Positions 22,436 through 33,535 of a stretch of 64,000 nt of DNA are shown here, one piece after another; positions within the stretch are counted from its first letter, which is position 1; each line of letters begins with the position of its first letter. This DNA is from Anticarsia gemmatalis (Eukaryota > Arthropoda > Insecta > Lepidoptera > Erebidae): positions 10,416,001 to 10,480,000 of the forward strand of contig NC_134758.1 of assembly GCF_050436995.1 (NCBI RefSeq), given 5' to 3'. The notes under the pieces are model-generated. The model worked only from the letters and a program-made list of their open reading frames with translations. It made no database searches and was not told the DNA's origin. Made by a program: the position numbers and the translations under genes.

Positions 22436-22640
22436 CGTCGCTCAGCGCGCCGCCGCCGCCAGAAGTCTCGTAGGCATGCGCGGAGATACATCGCGTTGTT
22501 CACTATACATTGAACGCTCAAAAATGACTAACTCGGGAACCAATCATTTCCGAGAAATATCGTTGGCGTAAATTTCGTGCATACAGTGTCACAAACTTAC
22601 CAGTAAAGTTTTCGGTTAGCTGTCATTTACACCCTGTATA

Positions 22641-23958
22641 CAATCACGGTGACTTGGAAGATTAACAGCATCATTACTATTTACAATTATATATACGTAA
22701 TTCTGTTTTTTCTTTCTTGTGTTACTTTTGGTCTTTACATGCGGTGGTATTATGGATTAACTATAATTCCCCAGAAATAATTATTAAGATTTCGAATATG
22801 ATCATTATAATAATAACCTCCTAGTCTTAACTACTCCTAACCGATATCTTTCACTTTTTGGCCCGACCCATGATTCAAATCCGAGACATCTTGCGCGGCA
22901 GTCGCATACACTACGCACCACACCAAAGAGGCAGAGAAAAGAGCGATAGACATTTTAATTTGACAAAAACGCCGCCAAATTTTAGCACTTTAAAGTTACA
23001 AACGTGAAAATAAAAACAAATGTTTGCTGTTCTAAATGTATGTGAAATCATGAACAAGTCTTTGTTAAACTCTACTTTCTTCACCATCAAAATCATGAAA
23101 AAAATTAATCACAATGAAATTTTCTAAAACCTAGCAGATCCCATCTAATTAGTGCTCGCCGTGTTCAGTATTCAATATAACAGTTTCGTAAACAACACAA
23201 TGCGAAGTGAGAGCGCAGGAACTATGACAGACAACAATTAATAACTGAAATAGCCTGAGAAATGCACACAGCTTAGTTTACATTTCAACATAAGTTGGCA
23301 CAGAGGTTTGTCACAAGACTGCTAATGCAATTAGAAGGCAAATATTTAATACTAAACTAAATTACGTTCTACTGCTGAAGATGGGTCTTCTCCTGGAAGA
23401 AAATTTCCTTGAAGCCCACCACACTCGCTTAAGGTTGAGGACTTAACATTCGTTTGAGAATTCTCAGGTATGCTTGGCTGTCCTAAGCGTGTCCCTACAG
23501 CGTACATGTCATAAAACAAGTAATAATTTCTGAGAGAAAAAGAATTTGTGTGTTACCTTGGTTTTGAATCCAACGTCTTACAATCTTGCCATTATACTTC
23601 CACTGACACGTCAGAAGACTTGAACATTAACTGTTTTTTAAACCAATTTTGTTACGTGAGTGGACTTTGGATCTAAGCTAAGAGCCATAACCAGATCAAA
23701 GGTCTTTGGACGACAAATAACTGGTTAACCATGGAATACACAAAGTTTTAAATGGGTTCATTCACGTCCAGTCACGATACGAAAAGACTATTATGCAAAC
23801 AGATCCGAAATAAAAATCACTGATGAATCACAACACAACAACTAAAAATCTAACGACCACTGCACGTAGAAGTCGCGGCGTCTACCCTAAAGTCGAGTGC
23901 CCACTAGAGACGTGAGAGATAGTGAGGTGATGCCCCAGAAGAAATCCCAATCCCGCCA
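22641..23958. other. Non-coding stretch with a LINE-like fragment
   Basis: Around 23370-23470 CTTGAAGCCCACCACACTCG and AAGGTTGAGGACTTAACA resemble a dispersed lepidopteran repeat. No exon is supported. Confidence 0.4.
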
Positions 23959-24164
23959 AAAAGATTTCTTTTTTTTTTTTTTTTTTTAATCAAATTTATT
24001 GTCAAGGCCTTTAGCCAACAAAAGGCTATGTCGGCCTCATAGGGAAACTCAAATTACAACAAAGTGTACAGCAAAATCTTAAAAAAAAACTAATTTTCTA
24101 ACTGAAGGCAATTAAAATTTTCAAAAAACATAAATTAAAAAGAGAAAAATAAATTGAATATACT

Positions 24165-27100
24165 TTAACTTAGCATATTTACAGAAAAAACATAACTAAA
24201 AAACTTAAAAATTTTAATCGCCTTTTCAGAAAATGGATCACTCAAAATTACATTTATACTACCATTATGACAAAAAAAATGCTGCAATTGCAACTGTGCT
24301 CTAATATTGTTATATAAACTGCATTCTATTAAAATATGCAACAAATCATCGATTTTCGAGCATGAATTACATATCGGCGACGATTTAACACCCACCAAAT
24401 TCAAAAATTTGCCGCAGGGCACATGACCGGAACGAACCCTGAATGCCGCCACTATCTGATCCCTCGACAGGCCTGACTCATCACACCAAGGGGCCCGAGA
24501 CAGCGCTGGCTGCATGGTCCGGTACCAGAGACCTTTGGTTGACATTGTGGACTCAAAATGTTGCTTCCATATGTCGAAGCAACTAGATTTCATGAAAGAA
24601 ATCAGTTCTGAAGGGTAGGGCTTGCTGCCGAAAGGTATACCATCCGATGCAGCTCGACCAGCAAGCCCATCCACAATGTCATTCCCTGAAATCCCTACAT
24701 GAGAAGGAATCCATTGAAGTTTGATATTAATTCCTTTCGATTGTAATAAATGAATCGACTCTAGTGCCGCATAAGCTATCGGCATGCCTCGGACACCCGT
24801 GACACAACGGGCCAAATGTTGGAGAGCACTTCTTGAGTCCGACAAAATGACCACATCTTTGACCTCTATAGACTCTACATAAGAAAGGGCTTCAGTAATG
24901 GCTGTCAACTCTGCTCTCATAACACAAGCACCATCGCATAAATTTAAAATAGTTTTGTAATCATTTTGGGGGTCAAAAAATGCTGCTCCAACACCAGTAG
25001 TATCCTTGGACCCGTCAGTAAATATCAAATAAAAATCTTTATAATCAGAATTCAACATTGTCGTTACAATAGACTTTAAATTTTGTACACTACACTTACG
25101 TTTTGGAATATCAAAATGTTCAATCTTAGAATGAATACAGTGTTTAATATTAACAGACGATATCCAAGTATCGAGACTAAACATTTCTAAACTGCTACTC
25201 TTATGAACGACCATATCCTTATATTTATTGTATACATCAACTAAAATAGGTATTTTCTTATTCTGCCAGAAATGATTACTACCTAAAGTTGATAGCTTCT
25301 CAAGCAAGTCCACTGTTTGGTTATTGGCAAAAGAGACTATTCTCAACCAATACCTACAAGCTAGCCACTGTCTCCTCACAAACAATGGCGGCACACAGAG
25401 CTCGTTCTCCATTACACAAATAGGAGTAGTACGAATAAATCCGCCACATGCACGTAAAGCTCGATTTTGCAAAACATCTAATCTATTTAAATGAATATTA
25501 GCACTATTGCCATACAAAAAACTGGCATAATCAATCCTACTTCTTACAAGGGAAATGTACAACCTACGCAGATGTTTAGGATGAACACCCCACGAACTAC
25601 TACCTAAAACCTTAAAAATATTAAGGTATTTGTAAACCTTCTCACAAGTTTCATTTATATGCGCACCCCATCTTAAAGATGCATCCAACCACAAACCTAA
25701 ATACTTAATTTTATCGACAACTTTTATATGTGAGCCATTAATACTAATCTGAACATTTTCTTTAATCTTAGAACGACTAAATACGCAAGCATACGATTTA
25801 GATTCAGACAAATAAAGGCCAACACTCCCTAAACTATTTTGGAGAACACTTAAAGCAGAATTTAAAGTAGACAATGCTGGGCTTAAGTTATGTCTATTGG
25901 CAGACGTAAATAATACAAAATCATCAGCATATTGTGAAATAGAAACATCAGTTATTAATTTGCAAATATCCATAGTAGCAATATTAAAAAGTAAAGGTGA
26001 GAGAGGGTCGCCTTGAGCTAATCCTATACTCGCCCGCCTAACTGTAACTTCATTATCATAACTCACAACCTGAAGATTTCGAGAATTTAGAAAGCTCCAT
26101 AAATACTTGCAAATTAACCCACCTATACCAATTTTTCTTAATATAAAAATTAAACAATTAATATTTACATTATTATACGCATTACAAATATCAACAAAAC
26201 AAGCAACTGTTGCCCTATTACTAGAAAAACCTATTTGGACACTCGTAACTAACCTAGTAAGATTATCTAGGCAAGAATGGGACCTTCGAAAACCTATGGT
26301 AGATGGGGAAAATAACCCTCGTTTCTCAACGTACCATTCAAGCCTTTTTAACAATAACCAGTGGAAAATCTTACATACACATGAAATCAAGGAAATCGGA
26401 CGTAAAGAGGAAGGACTATTTGGATCGCGACCTGGTTTTGGGATCGGAATCACTCTAATATTTCTCCATTGACTTGGAATTATACCTTTAGCTAATATCG
26501 AATTGTACATTTGCAGTAAAAAAACTTTACCAGAAAATGATAAATGGTACATCATAGTATATGAAATGTTATCAATACCTGGGCTTGTATCTTTATGTTT
26601 AAAACAGTTCTCTAATTCAGCGAGAGAAAATTCTCTCTCAATGACTGAAAAATCATTCACGAACAAGGGAGATTCCTCCGAAGCCGAATCTGGGGTTAAA
26701 GATCGGAGCAAGTCAATACTCTTCTCCTTGTCTACGCAGCGGTTGGAAAACCGTCCTCCTTTCAGCCATCTCATCTTCCTCCACATGTCTGAAGCCGAAG
26801 TTTCATGATCAATGCTCGAACAGAAATCTCTCCAACCTTTGTTACGAGCCTTTTTAATAACGCCACGAGCTTGTTTCATTTTAGTTATGTACTCTCTGTA
26901 GTTATCAGGTGTAGGATTACGTCTTAAATTTGAAAGTGCTAAACGCCTCGCAGCCACTGCCATCGATAATTGAGAGCTCCAATAAGGCTTGGGTACAAAT
27001 TTTGTGTTAGGGTCTTGACAAGTTCTAATCCAAGGAATTGATTGCTCTGCTATATAGTTAATTTTAGACCCGAACAAATCATAAGATTCCTGGATATCAT

Positions 27101-27890
27101 TTTCAATATTCAAATCAGTGAATACAGCTTCCGATAATTCTTTGTATTTATTCCAATCCGCTTCTTTGAAATTTCGACGCTTCGACCAAATATGCGAAGA
27201 ATCAAAGCCATATTTAATTTTAATGAAAATGTGATCACTTCCTAAGGATTCATTTGTAACTTGCCAGGTCAGTTTTAATGAAATATCAGTAGTAGCAAAA
27301 GTTATATCAGGTGAAGTTTCTTGAATAACTCCGTTAACTAGTTTGATTCTAGTTGGTTTACCATCATTTAAACACACATAATCACGATCAAAATATGATG
27401 AATAAATTAATTCGCCTCTAGGCTCTGTTTTGTAAGACCACGCTAAATGGTGTGCATTAAAATCACCAACAATCATTGTTTCTGTATCAAATGAACGAAA
27501 GATGCAATCCCAATCATATTGAGAGGTGGTCAAAGATGGAGGACAATAAATGGAGATAATATTTGAAAGTCCCTTAATATTTAATATTTTGACAGCCAGA
27601 ACTTCTATATTGCAATTAGGGTGGTTAAAACTTAAAGGCAAAATCTTTATGGAATTGTGCGCAATAACACATAGGCCTCCATATGAATCATTTCTATCCT
27701 TACGAAGAATGTTGTAATTGGTCATGGTAATAATTTTATTAACAGACAGCCATGTCTCGCTGATTATACAAATATGAATTTTTTCCTGACTTAATAGTAA
27801 TTGCAACTCTGTGGATTTCGGATATAAACTATTTGCATTCCACTGGAAGATGTTAAGAGTCTTGAGTTGCAAATTGAAGGAACTATCCAT
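24165..27890 (-). CDS. LINE ORF2: AP endonuclease, reverse transcriptase, RNase H
   Basis: This is an intact 1241-codon frame. The AP-type endonuclease covers about residues 1-225: QWNAN 16-20, SETWL 44-48, VGDFNAHH 141-148, GSDH 217-220. These carry the expected N, E, D/N and D-H residues. The reverse transcriptase covers about 430-740: motif A VDICNAYNNV 566-575, motif B GLAQGDPLSPLLFN near 623-636, catalytic YADD 654-657. RNase H covers about 955-1080: FTDGSK with D959, E994 in MRAEL, D1018 in SDSR, and NDIVDGLA. A C-terminal knuckle CNSCSKIDDLLHILIEC follows. Motif B has A where most relatives have P (GVPQG). The ATG overlaps the ORF1 stop by eight bases. All catalytic residues are present, so ORF2 may encode an active enzyme. 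Confidence 0.95.
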   Translation of the reverse strand: MDSSFNLQLKTLNIFQWNANSLYPKSTELQLLLSQEKIHICIISETWLSVNKIITMTNYNILRKDRNDSYGGLCVIAHNSIKILPLSFNHPNCNIEVLAVKILNIKGLSNIISIYCPPSLTTSQYDWDCIFRSFDTETMIVGDFNAHHLAWSYKTEPRGELIYSSYFDRDYVCLNDGKPTRIKLVNGVIQETSPDITFATTDISLKLTWQVTNESLGSDHIFIKIKYGFDSSHIWSKRRNFKEADWNKYKELSEAVFTDLNIENDIQESYDLFGSKINYIAEQSIPWIRTCQDPNTKFVPKPYWSSQLSMAVAARRLALSNLRRNPTPDNYREYITKMKQARGVIKKARNKGWRDFCSSIDHETSASDMWRKMRWLKGGRFSNRCVDKEKSIDLLRSLTPDSASEESPLFVNDFSVIEREFSLAELENCFKHKDTSPGIDNISYTMMYHLSFSGKVFLLQMYNSILAKGIIPSQWRNIRVIPIPKPGRDPNSPSSLRPISLISCVCKIFHWLLLKRLEWYVEKRGLFSPSTIGFRRSHSCLDNLTRLVTSVQIGFSSNRATVACFVDICNAYNNVNINCLIFILRKIGIGGLICKYLWSFLNSRNLQVVSYDNEVTVRRASIGLAQGDPLSPLLFNIATMDICKLITDVSISQYADDFVLFTSANRHNLSPALSTLNSALSVLQNSLGSVGLYLSESKSYACVFSRSKIKENVQISINGSHIKVVDKIKYLGLWLDASLRWGAHINETCEKVYKYLNIFKVLGSSSWGVHPKHLRRLYISLVRSRIDYASFLYGNSANIHLNRLDVLQNRALRACGGFIRTTPICVMENELCVPPLFVRRQWLACRYWLRIVSFANNQTVDLLEKLSTLGSNHFWQNKKIPILVDVYNKYKDMVVHKSSSLEMFSLDTWISSVNIKHCIHSKIEHFDIPKRKCSVQNLKSIVTTMLNSDYKDFYLIFTDGSKDTTGVGAAFFDPQNDYKTILNLCDGACVMRAELTAITEALSYVESIEVKDVVILSDSRSALQHLARCVTGVRGMPIAYAALESIHLLQSKGINIKLQWIPSHVGISGNDIVDGLAGRAASDGIPFGSKPYPSELISFMKSSCFDIWKQHFESTMSTKGLWYRTMQPALSRAPWCDESGLSRDQIVAAFRVRSGHVPCGKFLNLVGVKSSPICNSCSKIDDLLHILIECSLYNNIRAQLQLQHFFCHNGSINVILSDPFSEKAIKIFKFFSYVFSVNMLS

Positions 27891-28468
27891 TATTGTTAAC
27901 CATACCTAATAACTTCATCAGGAATCCAACATTACAGTTATCGAAAAAATATTTCTTTAAATGCGTAACAATAAACTCAAAAGTAAGTTTTATCTTTGCT
28001 ATAAAATCCATATTCGACCTCCAAAAACCAGTGATCTTTTTAACAATTCTCTCCAAACTGAAATCTTCCTCCTCATCTTTGGTATCAGCTTTATTAGCGA
28101 TATCACTTTGTTTTAAAACTCTTACTTGTTTTACGTAAACATTTTTTATAGGCTTGGAAGTTGAAGGTTTTGGTTGAATAGATTTTTTCTTGCTGCTAAC
28201 TGTATTTGGCAGAATCAAAGATATACCATCGTCTTCCGGGTTGTCGCCCGTCACATCCTGCCCTTTTATATGTTCTTTAACCGTAAGACCATCTTTAAGC
28301 ACATCAGAATAAGATTTCACACTACTGTTGAATTCAGCAGATTGCTCTGTAGCTCTTACCACTTGAGACTCTAAACTATTTCTTTCAACTTTCATTTTAT
28401 TCACAGCTATTTTGTATGTACAATTGAGTTCTGCCATAACACCTCTTATATTTTTCTCTTTCAAAAAT
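27883..28468 (-). CDS. LINE ORF1, 5'-truncated
   Basis: The frame stops at TAG 27883-27885 and is open back through the element's 5' end (28468) into the target duplication and flank (to 28497). The usual start is therefore lost; ATG 28437 (MAELNCTYKI) is the first in-element start. About 185 residues remain: a predicted helical N-part, a Lys/Ser-rich linker and a C-terminal helix. No CCHC zinc knuckles are visible, although I-type ORF1 proteins usually have them, so they may lie in the missing upstream part or this group may lack them. The ORF1 stop and ORF2 start share ATGGATAG, an arrangement suited to termination-reinitiation. Confidence 0.7.
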
Positions 28469-28510
28469 AAAAGATTTCTTAAAGACAAGGCGAGCATAAC
28501 TAACCCTATA

Positions 28511-28625
28511 ACCCCCGGTTTCTGAGTACATTTAGCGGTAGTTTATCTATTCAATAACGTTTATATGAGTTTAAACGCTACTGAATAGATAAACTACCGT
28601 TAAATGTAACTCAGAAACCGGGGGT
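28511..28625. repeat. 115-base hairpin MITE
   Basis: Arms of about 43 bases start ACCCCCGGTTTCTGAG and are repeated in reverse at 28582-28625 with few mismatches, around a 28-base loop. It lies 31 bases outside the LINE duplication. No coding. No clear target duplication was found. Confidence 0.8.
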
Positions 28626-28654
28626 AGGTGAATCAGTTCACGCAGCGCTTAGCT

Positions 28655-28925
28655 CTTCTTCTTCTTATCGTATGGTTAGTGGTCAACCTAGTGTCAAAGT
28701 TGTTCAAGCCGCCCGAAAGGCCTTTGGCATGACTTAACGACTGTTATCTTAGTAGAAAACAACCGGGACCGACTTTTTACGTGCCCTCCGAAGCACGGAA
28801 ACGCCCAGCTCAAATACCACTATGCGGTCACCCATCTATAGAATGACCGCGCCAACGGTTGCTTCACCCGCAGTTCGTTGTCAGACCGGTGAGCGCAACT
28901 GGCTATTAGCTCTGAAGTGGAAACA
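28655..28925. repeat. Dispersed lepidopteran SINE-like repeat
   Basis: It contains GTTAGTGGTCAACCTAGTG, GGGACCGACTTTTTACGTGC, CCTCCGAAGCACGG and CGGTCACCCATCTAT in this order, a repeat I recognise as frequent in moth genomes. The last part shares GTGCC.TCC.AA.C.CGG with the repeat at 44848-45216. Confidence 0.6.
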
Positions 28926-31900
28926 CAGCTTTACATAGCGCCTCAGATGCTGCTGCAAACATCTTGCAAAAATACTTTCTTTCAAGAGAAATAATAAATG
29001 GCGTAAGTAAATTCTCGTATTCACCAGATGTCAAGAGGTCTCACAATTTGAATAAACGTTACTTGTAATAGAAACCACTTCGCTAGAAAGTGTCCCAGTT
29101 AATGAGCGCATTGTCTGGCGTGTTACTAAACTAACTGGTCATTGTCTACTAATTACCTATTACTTTTACCGGTGAAAGACTTCAGTGTTTATTTATTGTA
29201 ATTGTGAACCTTATAAATAAGAAGTGAAATAGGAAGTTTTGAAAGTTAATAGATATATTTTCACTTACCACTAAAATAATCAACAAGTCTTAGTATTCAT
29301 TTGATTTTTCATCATTTTTATCACAATAGGGATGGTTTATAATAAATTATTCAAAAGTCTAGAACACATACTTCACGACAACACATTGACATGAAAATTC
29401 ACGTGGCTTCAGAGTCTTGTTCTTTTGATACGAAACGCAGCCTTAAATAGTCACTGCCTTGCTTCAATTCATTCAATTTATATCTGAGTTAATATTGATT
29501 GTTTTCAAAACGAAAGACACCGGTCCAATTTTTTATTTCAGCTTATTGTCGGATTAATTAGAACTAAATTGGTATTATACTTTTAAACTTAAATTTTTTT
29601 ATGAACTTTCTCAGTAAAAAATGAATGCAAATTCGTTATATAATAAAACGCAGTACACACCTGCGTTACACCGTTTCCCGGGTACAAATGCCGTATTAAT
29701 CAATATTGCATATTCCCGGGCGAGCTGTCGTATACATGTCTATGTACTATATAGTCTATACTACATGTATAGCCGTCTGTCTGATTTTAGCCGCCGGTGA
29801 CTCACCCGGGCTATTTATAGCCTCGTGAATGCTTTAATTAAAATGTGAGGATACGATTCTGTTTTGATTATGAAGAGTTTTGACCCTGATTCTGTTTCGT
29901 AGGACGTTTTGAATATAGTATTAGTAGAAATATGGAGTAATGTTTAAGATTTGAATGAGGATAGGTGATAGAAAGTGGTTGTAGATACACACTTTATAAT
30001 ACGTACATCTAATAGTTACAAGTAATCATGTTTCGGTAAATAGTCTGCTAAGGATAGTTTAGTTTAAATAAACATATTTGTTTACTTTATACATTCTGTA
30101 ACGACTCGTTTTTTATGTGAATACGAATACCTTATCAGAAAATAATAGTATATTTATTACCAGTTATAAGAATCGTCGTGGGATATATCAATACTAGCAG
30201 TATTTGTATATCAAAATCTTGTAAGGCGAAAAACCTTTGAAATGGCTCAAGAAAAAGACTTCTTAATAAGACGAAAGCGTAGAACACAGCGTAATACGTC
30301 ATAAGATTTTCCACACATAGTGTACCTAAATAACTGCTAAAGAGAAAAATAAATGGAAAACAGTACATCAAACGTTAATAAAACTAAAATGGGTTCTAAT
30401 GTATTACATACCAGTGTTGATAAGTACATAATAAGTTATATCTTGTGGTCTCATGTACGCAAATTGGTTTCTAACCACAAAACGTTGAGTCGCACTTCGA
30501 ATAAAAGATTCCATTATATTATAGGTATTCTTTTTAGTTATATTTGCGCTATTGTTAAAGTTTTATGGTACGCAGTTGTAGTTTAATTACTTTGGTTTTC
30601 TTGAGGTTGCGGCGCAAGATAATATGGTAAAAAGATAAAATACATAATCAAATACAACAAAGATATAATATTTTTGTATAATTTTGCTCCATAATTATAC
30701 AATGCGAAAATTTTAATGATTGCTGTTTGACATCTAGGTGTTATTATTTTTTTCTATAATTCACATTCATACAAGTGCCTCAAAAAATCATCACCATTTT
30801 TTTTTAAATTTACCATTTTACAGTGTAATATAAAACTATTTACTATTTTCAACAAGTTAATTCTTTTAAAAATAACGCAAATTTTATACCCAGAGAAAGT
30901 ACTAAGACCTAAATATTCTACCTAACTTTTTCTAGACTTATATGTAGATATGCATAAACATCACACAATAAGCTATCTTCTGCTGCCTATCATCTATTGT
31001 TACACAATACAGATCTCTCAGAGAGATATGTAAGTACGTTTATATCTCATCACACATCTTTATCTCGTGATTTAGTGGAAAGGAAAGTTTCACATGCGGT
31101 CATATAAAAATTGCGTATGTGAATGTCTTAATTAATGTTCTTTTATGATAGCATTTAAAATAAAAAAAATTGCTGTCTTCGTCCAAAAAAAATATACCTT
31201 TACATTTTTACTACATTAAGATAAGTGTCACTTCCTAAAAAAAAAAAGTGAGAGACTACGTACATTTGCTATCACTTATCAGATAGTCTAGTCTAGCAGT
31301 AAAAGAAAAAAGAAAAAAATCCAGCTCTAAATTTTCTGAAAATGAAAATTAAATTTTTTTATTCTATAAAAGTATGTATTTTTGTCAACTTTAAAATATT
31401 GAATACAAACCTAGTAAGCGCTACCTACTCGTTAAAGAAGTCTTCAACCAAATCAAAATAGCATCAAGCCAACTGTAACAGCAGACAGAAGCAAGTACCT
31501 AAATAACTAATAAAACCCATCATTTTTCTCGACAAACATCCACACAAACAACACTCGCCAACTCGTAGATAGAACTCAGTACAATTCCGGGTAATTCCTA
31601 CAAATTTACGACAACCACGAGAAACTTACCTTCGGAGCAGAAATCACAATAATTTATCTTGTTTACTTCACAATGCCAAAACAACGGTCGGGAACGAAAT
31701 AACAGATAGTTCTGTAGTTACGTTTACAGCTGAAAAACTAAATGTTCAAGTAAAATAATCAAAGTTTCGTGTTTATTGTGAAGTTATTTCGGTAATGGTT
31801 AGACAGTTTGTGCGTAAACAACATTACCATAATGGGAGATGGAAAATTTTAATTTGAAAATACGTACAGTGTCTATAAGTTTTAAATAGAACTTAATTAG

Positions 31901-33440
31901 AAATCTAGTTTGAATTTAATGTAATCTAGATCATAAATCCTTAAATTAATTTAGGTAATCCAGGTTTTATTTTCATTCAAAGCATTCTTTATTTTAAGAA
32001 AAAAACATTACACTAACTTTAAATCTATTAAACTTAAATATTTAAGTCCTTTAACTATATTAACTTACGTAAATTCAGGAATAGGTAAGACTACCAATTC
32101 AAGTAAATTTGTAATCAGTCGTTGACTTTTTCAATAACAGGAAGCGACCATATGTCACCAACAGACGTAAAACTAAAAATATATAGAGTAGTCTGAAATA
32201 CAACTATCTTACAACTTGTAGGGAAAAACTAATTTGGCAACGTGCAAATGTGAACGTGTAAACAAGGTCTGTTCACAAATCATAACATGTCTCTGTGTTG
32301 TGCCAAATAGGTTGTTCAAAGTACACAAACCGGGAGGATATTAAACAATACTTTCAGATATTCTAGACTATGACTTCGGAAACTGTAGGATTTAGGAGTA
32401 GCTGTATTTGTTAACCAGGTATTTTGAGAACGCTTTTAAAGTGGTTTATAGTAGAATATTACAGCGTCTGTAGCCTCAAATCTCTAAAACGCGGCATTGA
32501 ACAAAACTTAGGCCTTTCGTCTTTTATTTTGTGACTTGTTGCTATGTTCAGACACAAATTTTAATAGTCAAACAGTCCGCACTATTCACATTTAAATTGA
32601 AACGCGTTACGTTATAATCATCTCTTTAGACCGAAAAATAAGAAACAACAATGTGGGGCATCACGACCACGCTGAGAAACCGCTCCAGAACAGAACTTCG
32701 TAGAAACCACTAAATTTTACAGCAAACACATTCAATGTTGTAAAGCAAGTAAATAACATCTATGCTCTTTAAATATCATTGGTAATGAAAGTGAAAGAGA
32801 CCAAGTTCTAAAAGCACTTTATTCCCACCCACATGAAAAAGTAAATTAGAAGTGCAATTCATTCCAGCCTACTCGCAACCTGCTACGAATCACTTCTAAA
32901 TATACCAGCATGCGTTATGCAGCCTACAGTTGTAAATAAAATCGTTTCTCCGATGAATTGAGCCGGTACACTCTTGTTAAGAGGCGGTTATCATTTATTG
33001 TGCCAAACGTTCAACATTGTCAATCATAAGTGGACTGAGTTCAATAGAAATTATTCTTTTGAGGTGCGAGTGACATATTGAATGGTTCTATTATTGATAG
33101 AAGAGATGTGTTCAAAGGAATGTTTTTTCGCACTCGCTTAAGACGTTGACATAAAGATCTGATGAAAGGTGGTTTCTCGTCACAGATGGCCAAATCAGCA
33201 GTTAAGATCCTCCACAATCCAAACTGTTGGTTTGGATTAACAGATAATTTTAAAGCATTCTGATTAAATACATGGCAGGTTAAAATTAACAGCTGAGACT
33301 TAGTTCGCTTTCATCTCTTCGTCTCCAGTCACTTTCACGCTCCATCACCTCAAAATAAATCACATTTCCAATCAAGCCAGCCGGCAATAATCTTCCGTTT
33401 TGACCTAAAGCCCTCGAAATAAGCAGATCGTTAAATCACG
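28926..33440. other. Long non-coding stretch
   Basis: No exons are supported. The only structured patch is 29680-29825 (repeated CCCGGG, AP-1-like and MEF2-like sites; see the separate entry). The rest is AT-rich with scattered microsatellites. Confidence 0.45.
29798..29820. promoter_or_regulatory. Adjacent AP-1-like and MEF2-like sites
   Basis: TGACTCA (29798-29804), CCCGGG (29805-29810) and CTATTTATAG (29811-29820) directly abut. The first matches the AP-1 consensus and the last the MEF2 consensus. Two further CCCGGG motifs lie within the preceding 125 bases. Function is inferred from motif matches only. Confidence 0.35.
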
Positions 33441-33460
33441 TCAAGCATAAACGTGCGTGG

Positions 33461-33535
33461 GTGGCGCCGTAAACAAACAGACCTGCGACCGCCAACGTGC
33501 CAATGTTTGACAAACAATCGGCGATACGAGCGCAA
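33461..33535 (+). promoter_or_regulatory. Recurrent module, copy 1 (forkhead-like site)
   Basis: GGCGCCGTAAACAAACAG is followed by CCAACGTGCCAATGTTTG and GACAAACAATCGGCG. GTAAACAAACA fits forkhead-type binding. Two more copies of the ordered motif set lie at 33970-34050 and 36168-36245. Confidence 0.4.

Larger units (their letters stand above)
20680..22640. mobile_element. 1.95-kb TIR element carrying CpG-rich DNA
   Basis: Inverted termini CAGGGTGTAAATGACAGC.TA.CCGAAAAC (20684 inward, and the reverse complement ending at 22636) are flanked by TATA on both sides (20680-20683 and 22637-22640). This suggests a DNA transposon with a TA or TATA target duplication. The termini match over about 29 bases with one or two differences. 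No transposase frame is visible inside. The interior is strongly CpG-rich in three patches (about 20940-21010, 21740-21850, 22375-22460), while flanking DNA is AT-rich. The family was not recognised; it is probably non-autonomous. Confidence 0.65.
23959..28480 (-). mobile_element. Young I/R1-group LINE with target-site duplication
   Basis: A 12-base target-site duplication, AAAAGATTTCTT, occurs at 23959-23970 and 28469-28480. Between the two copies lies a minus-strand LINE with a poly(A) tail (poly(T) 23971-23987 on +), an intact ORF2 and the C-terminal part of ORF1. The perfect duplication and unbroken ORF2 point to a recent insertion. The 5' end falls inside ORF1, so the copy is 5'-truncated. 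Confidence 0.88.

Noticed and set aside
28438..28497. Start of LINE ORF1 at ATG 28497
   Set aside because: The target-site duplication ends at 28480, so this ATG lies in flanking DNA and is only accidentally in frame.
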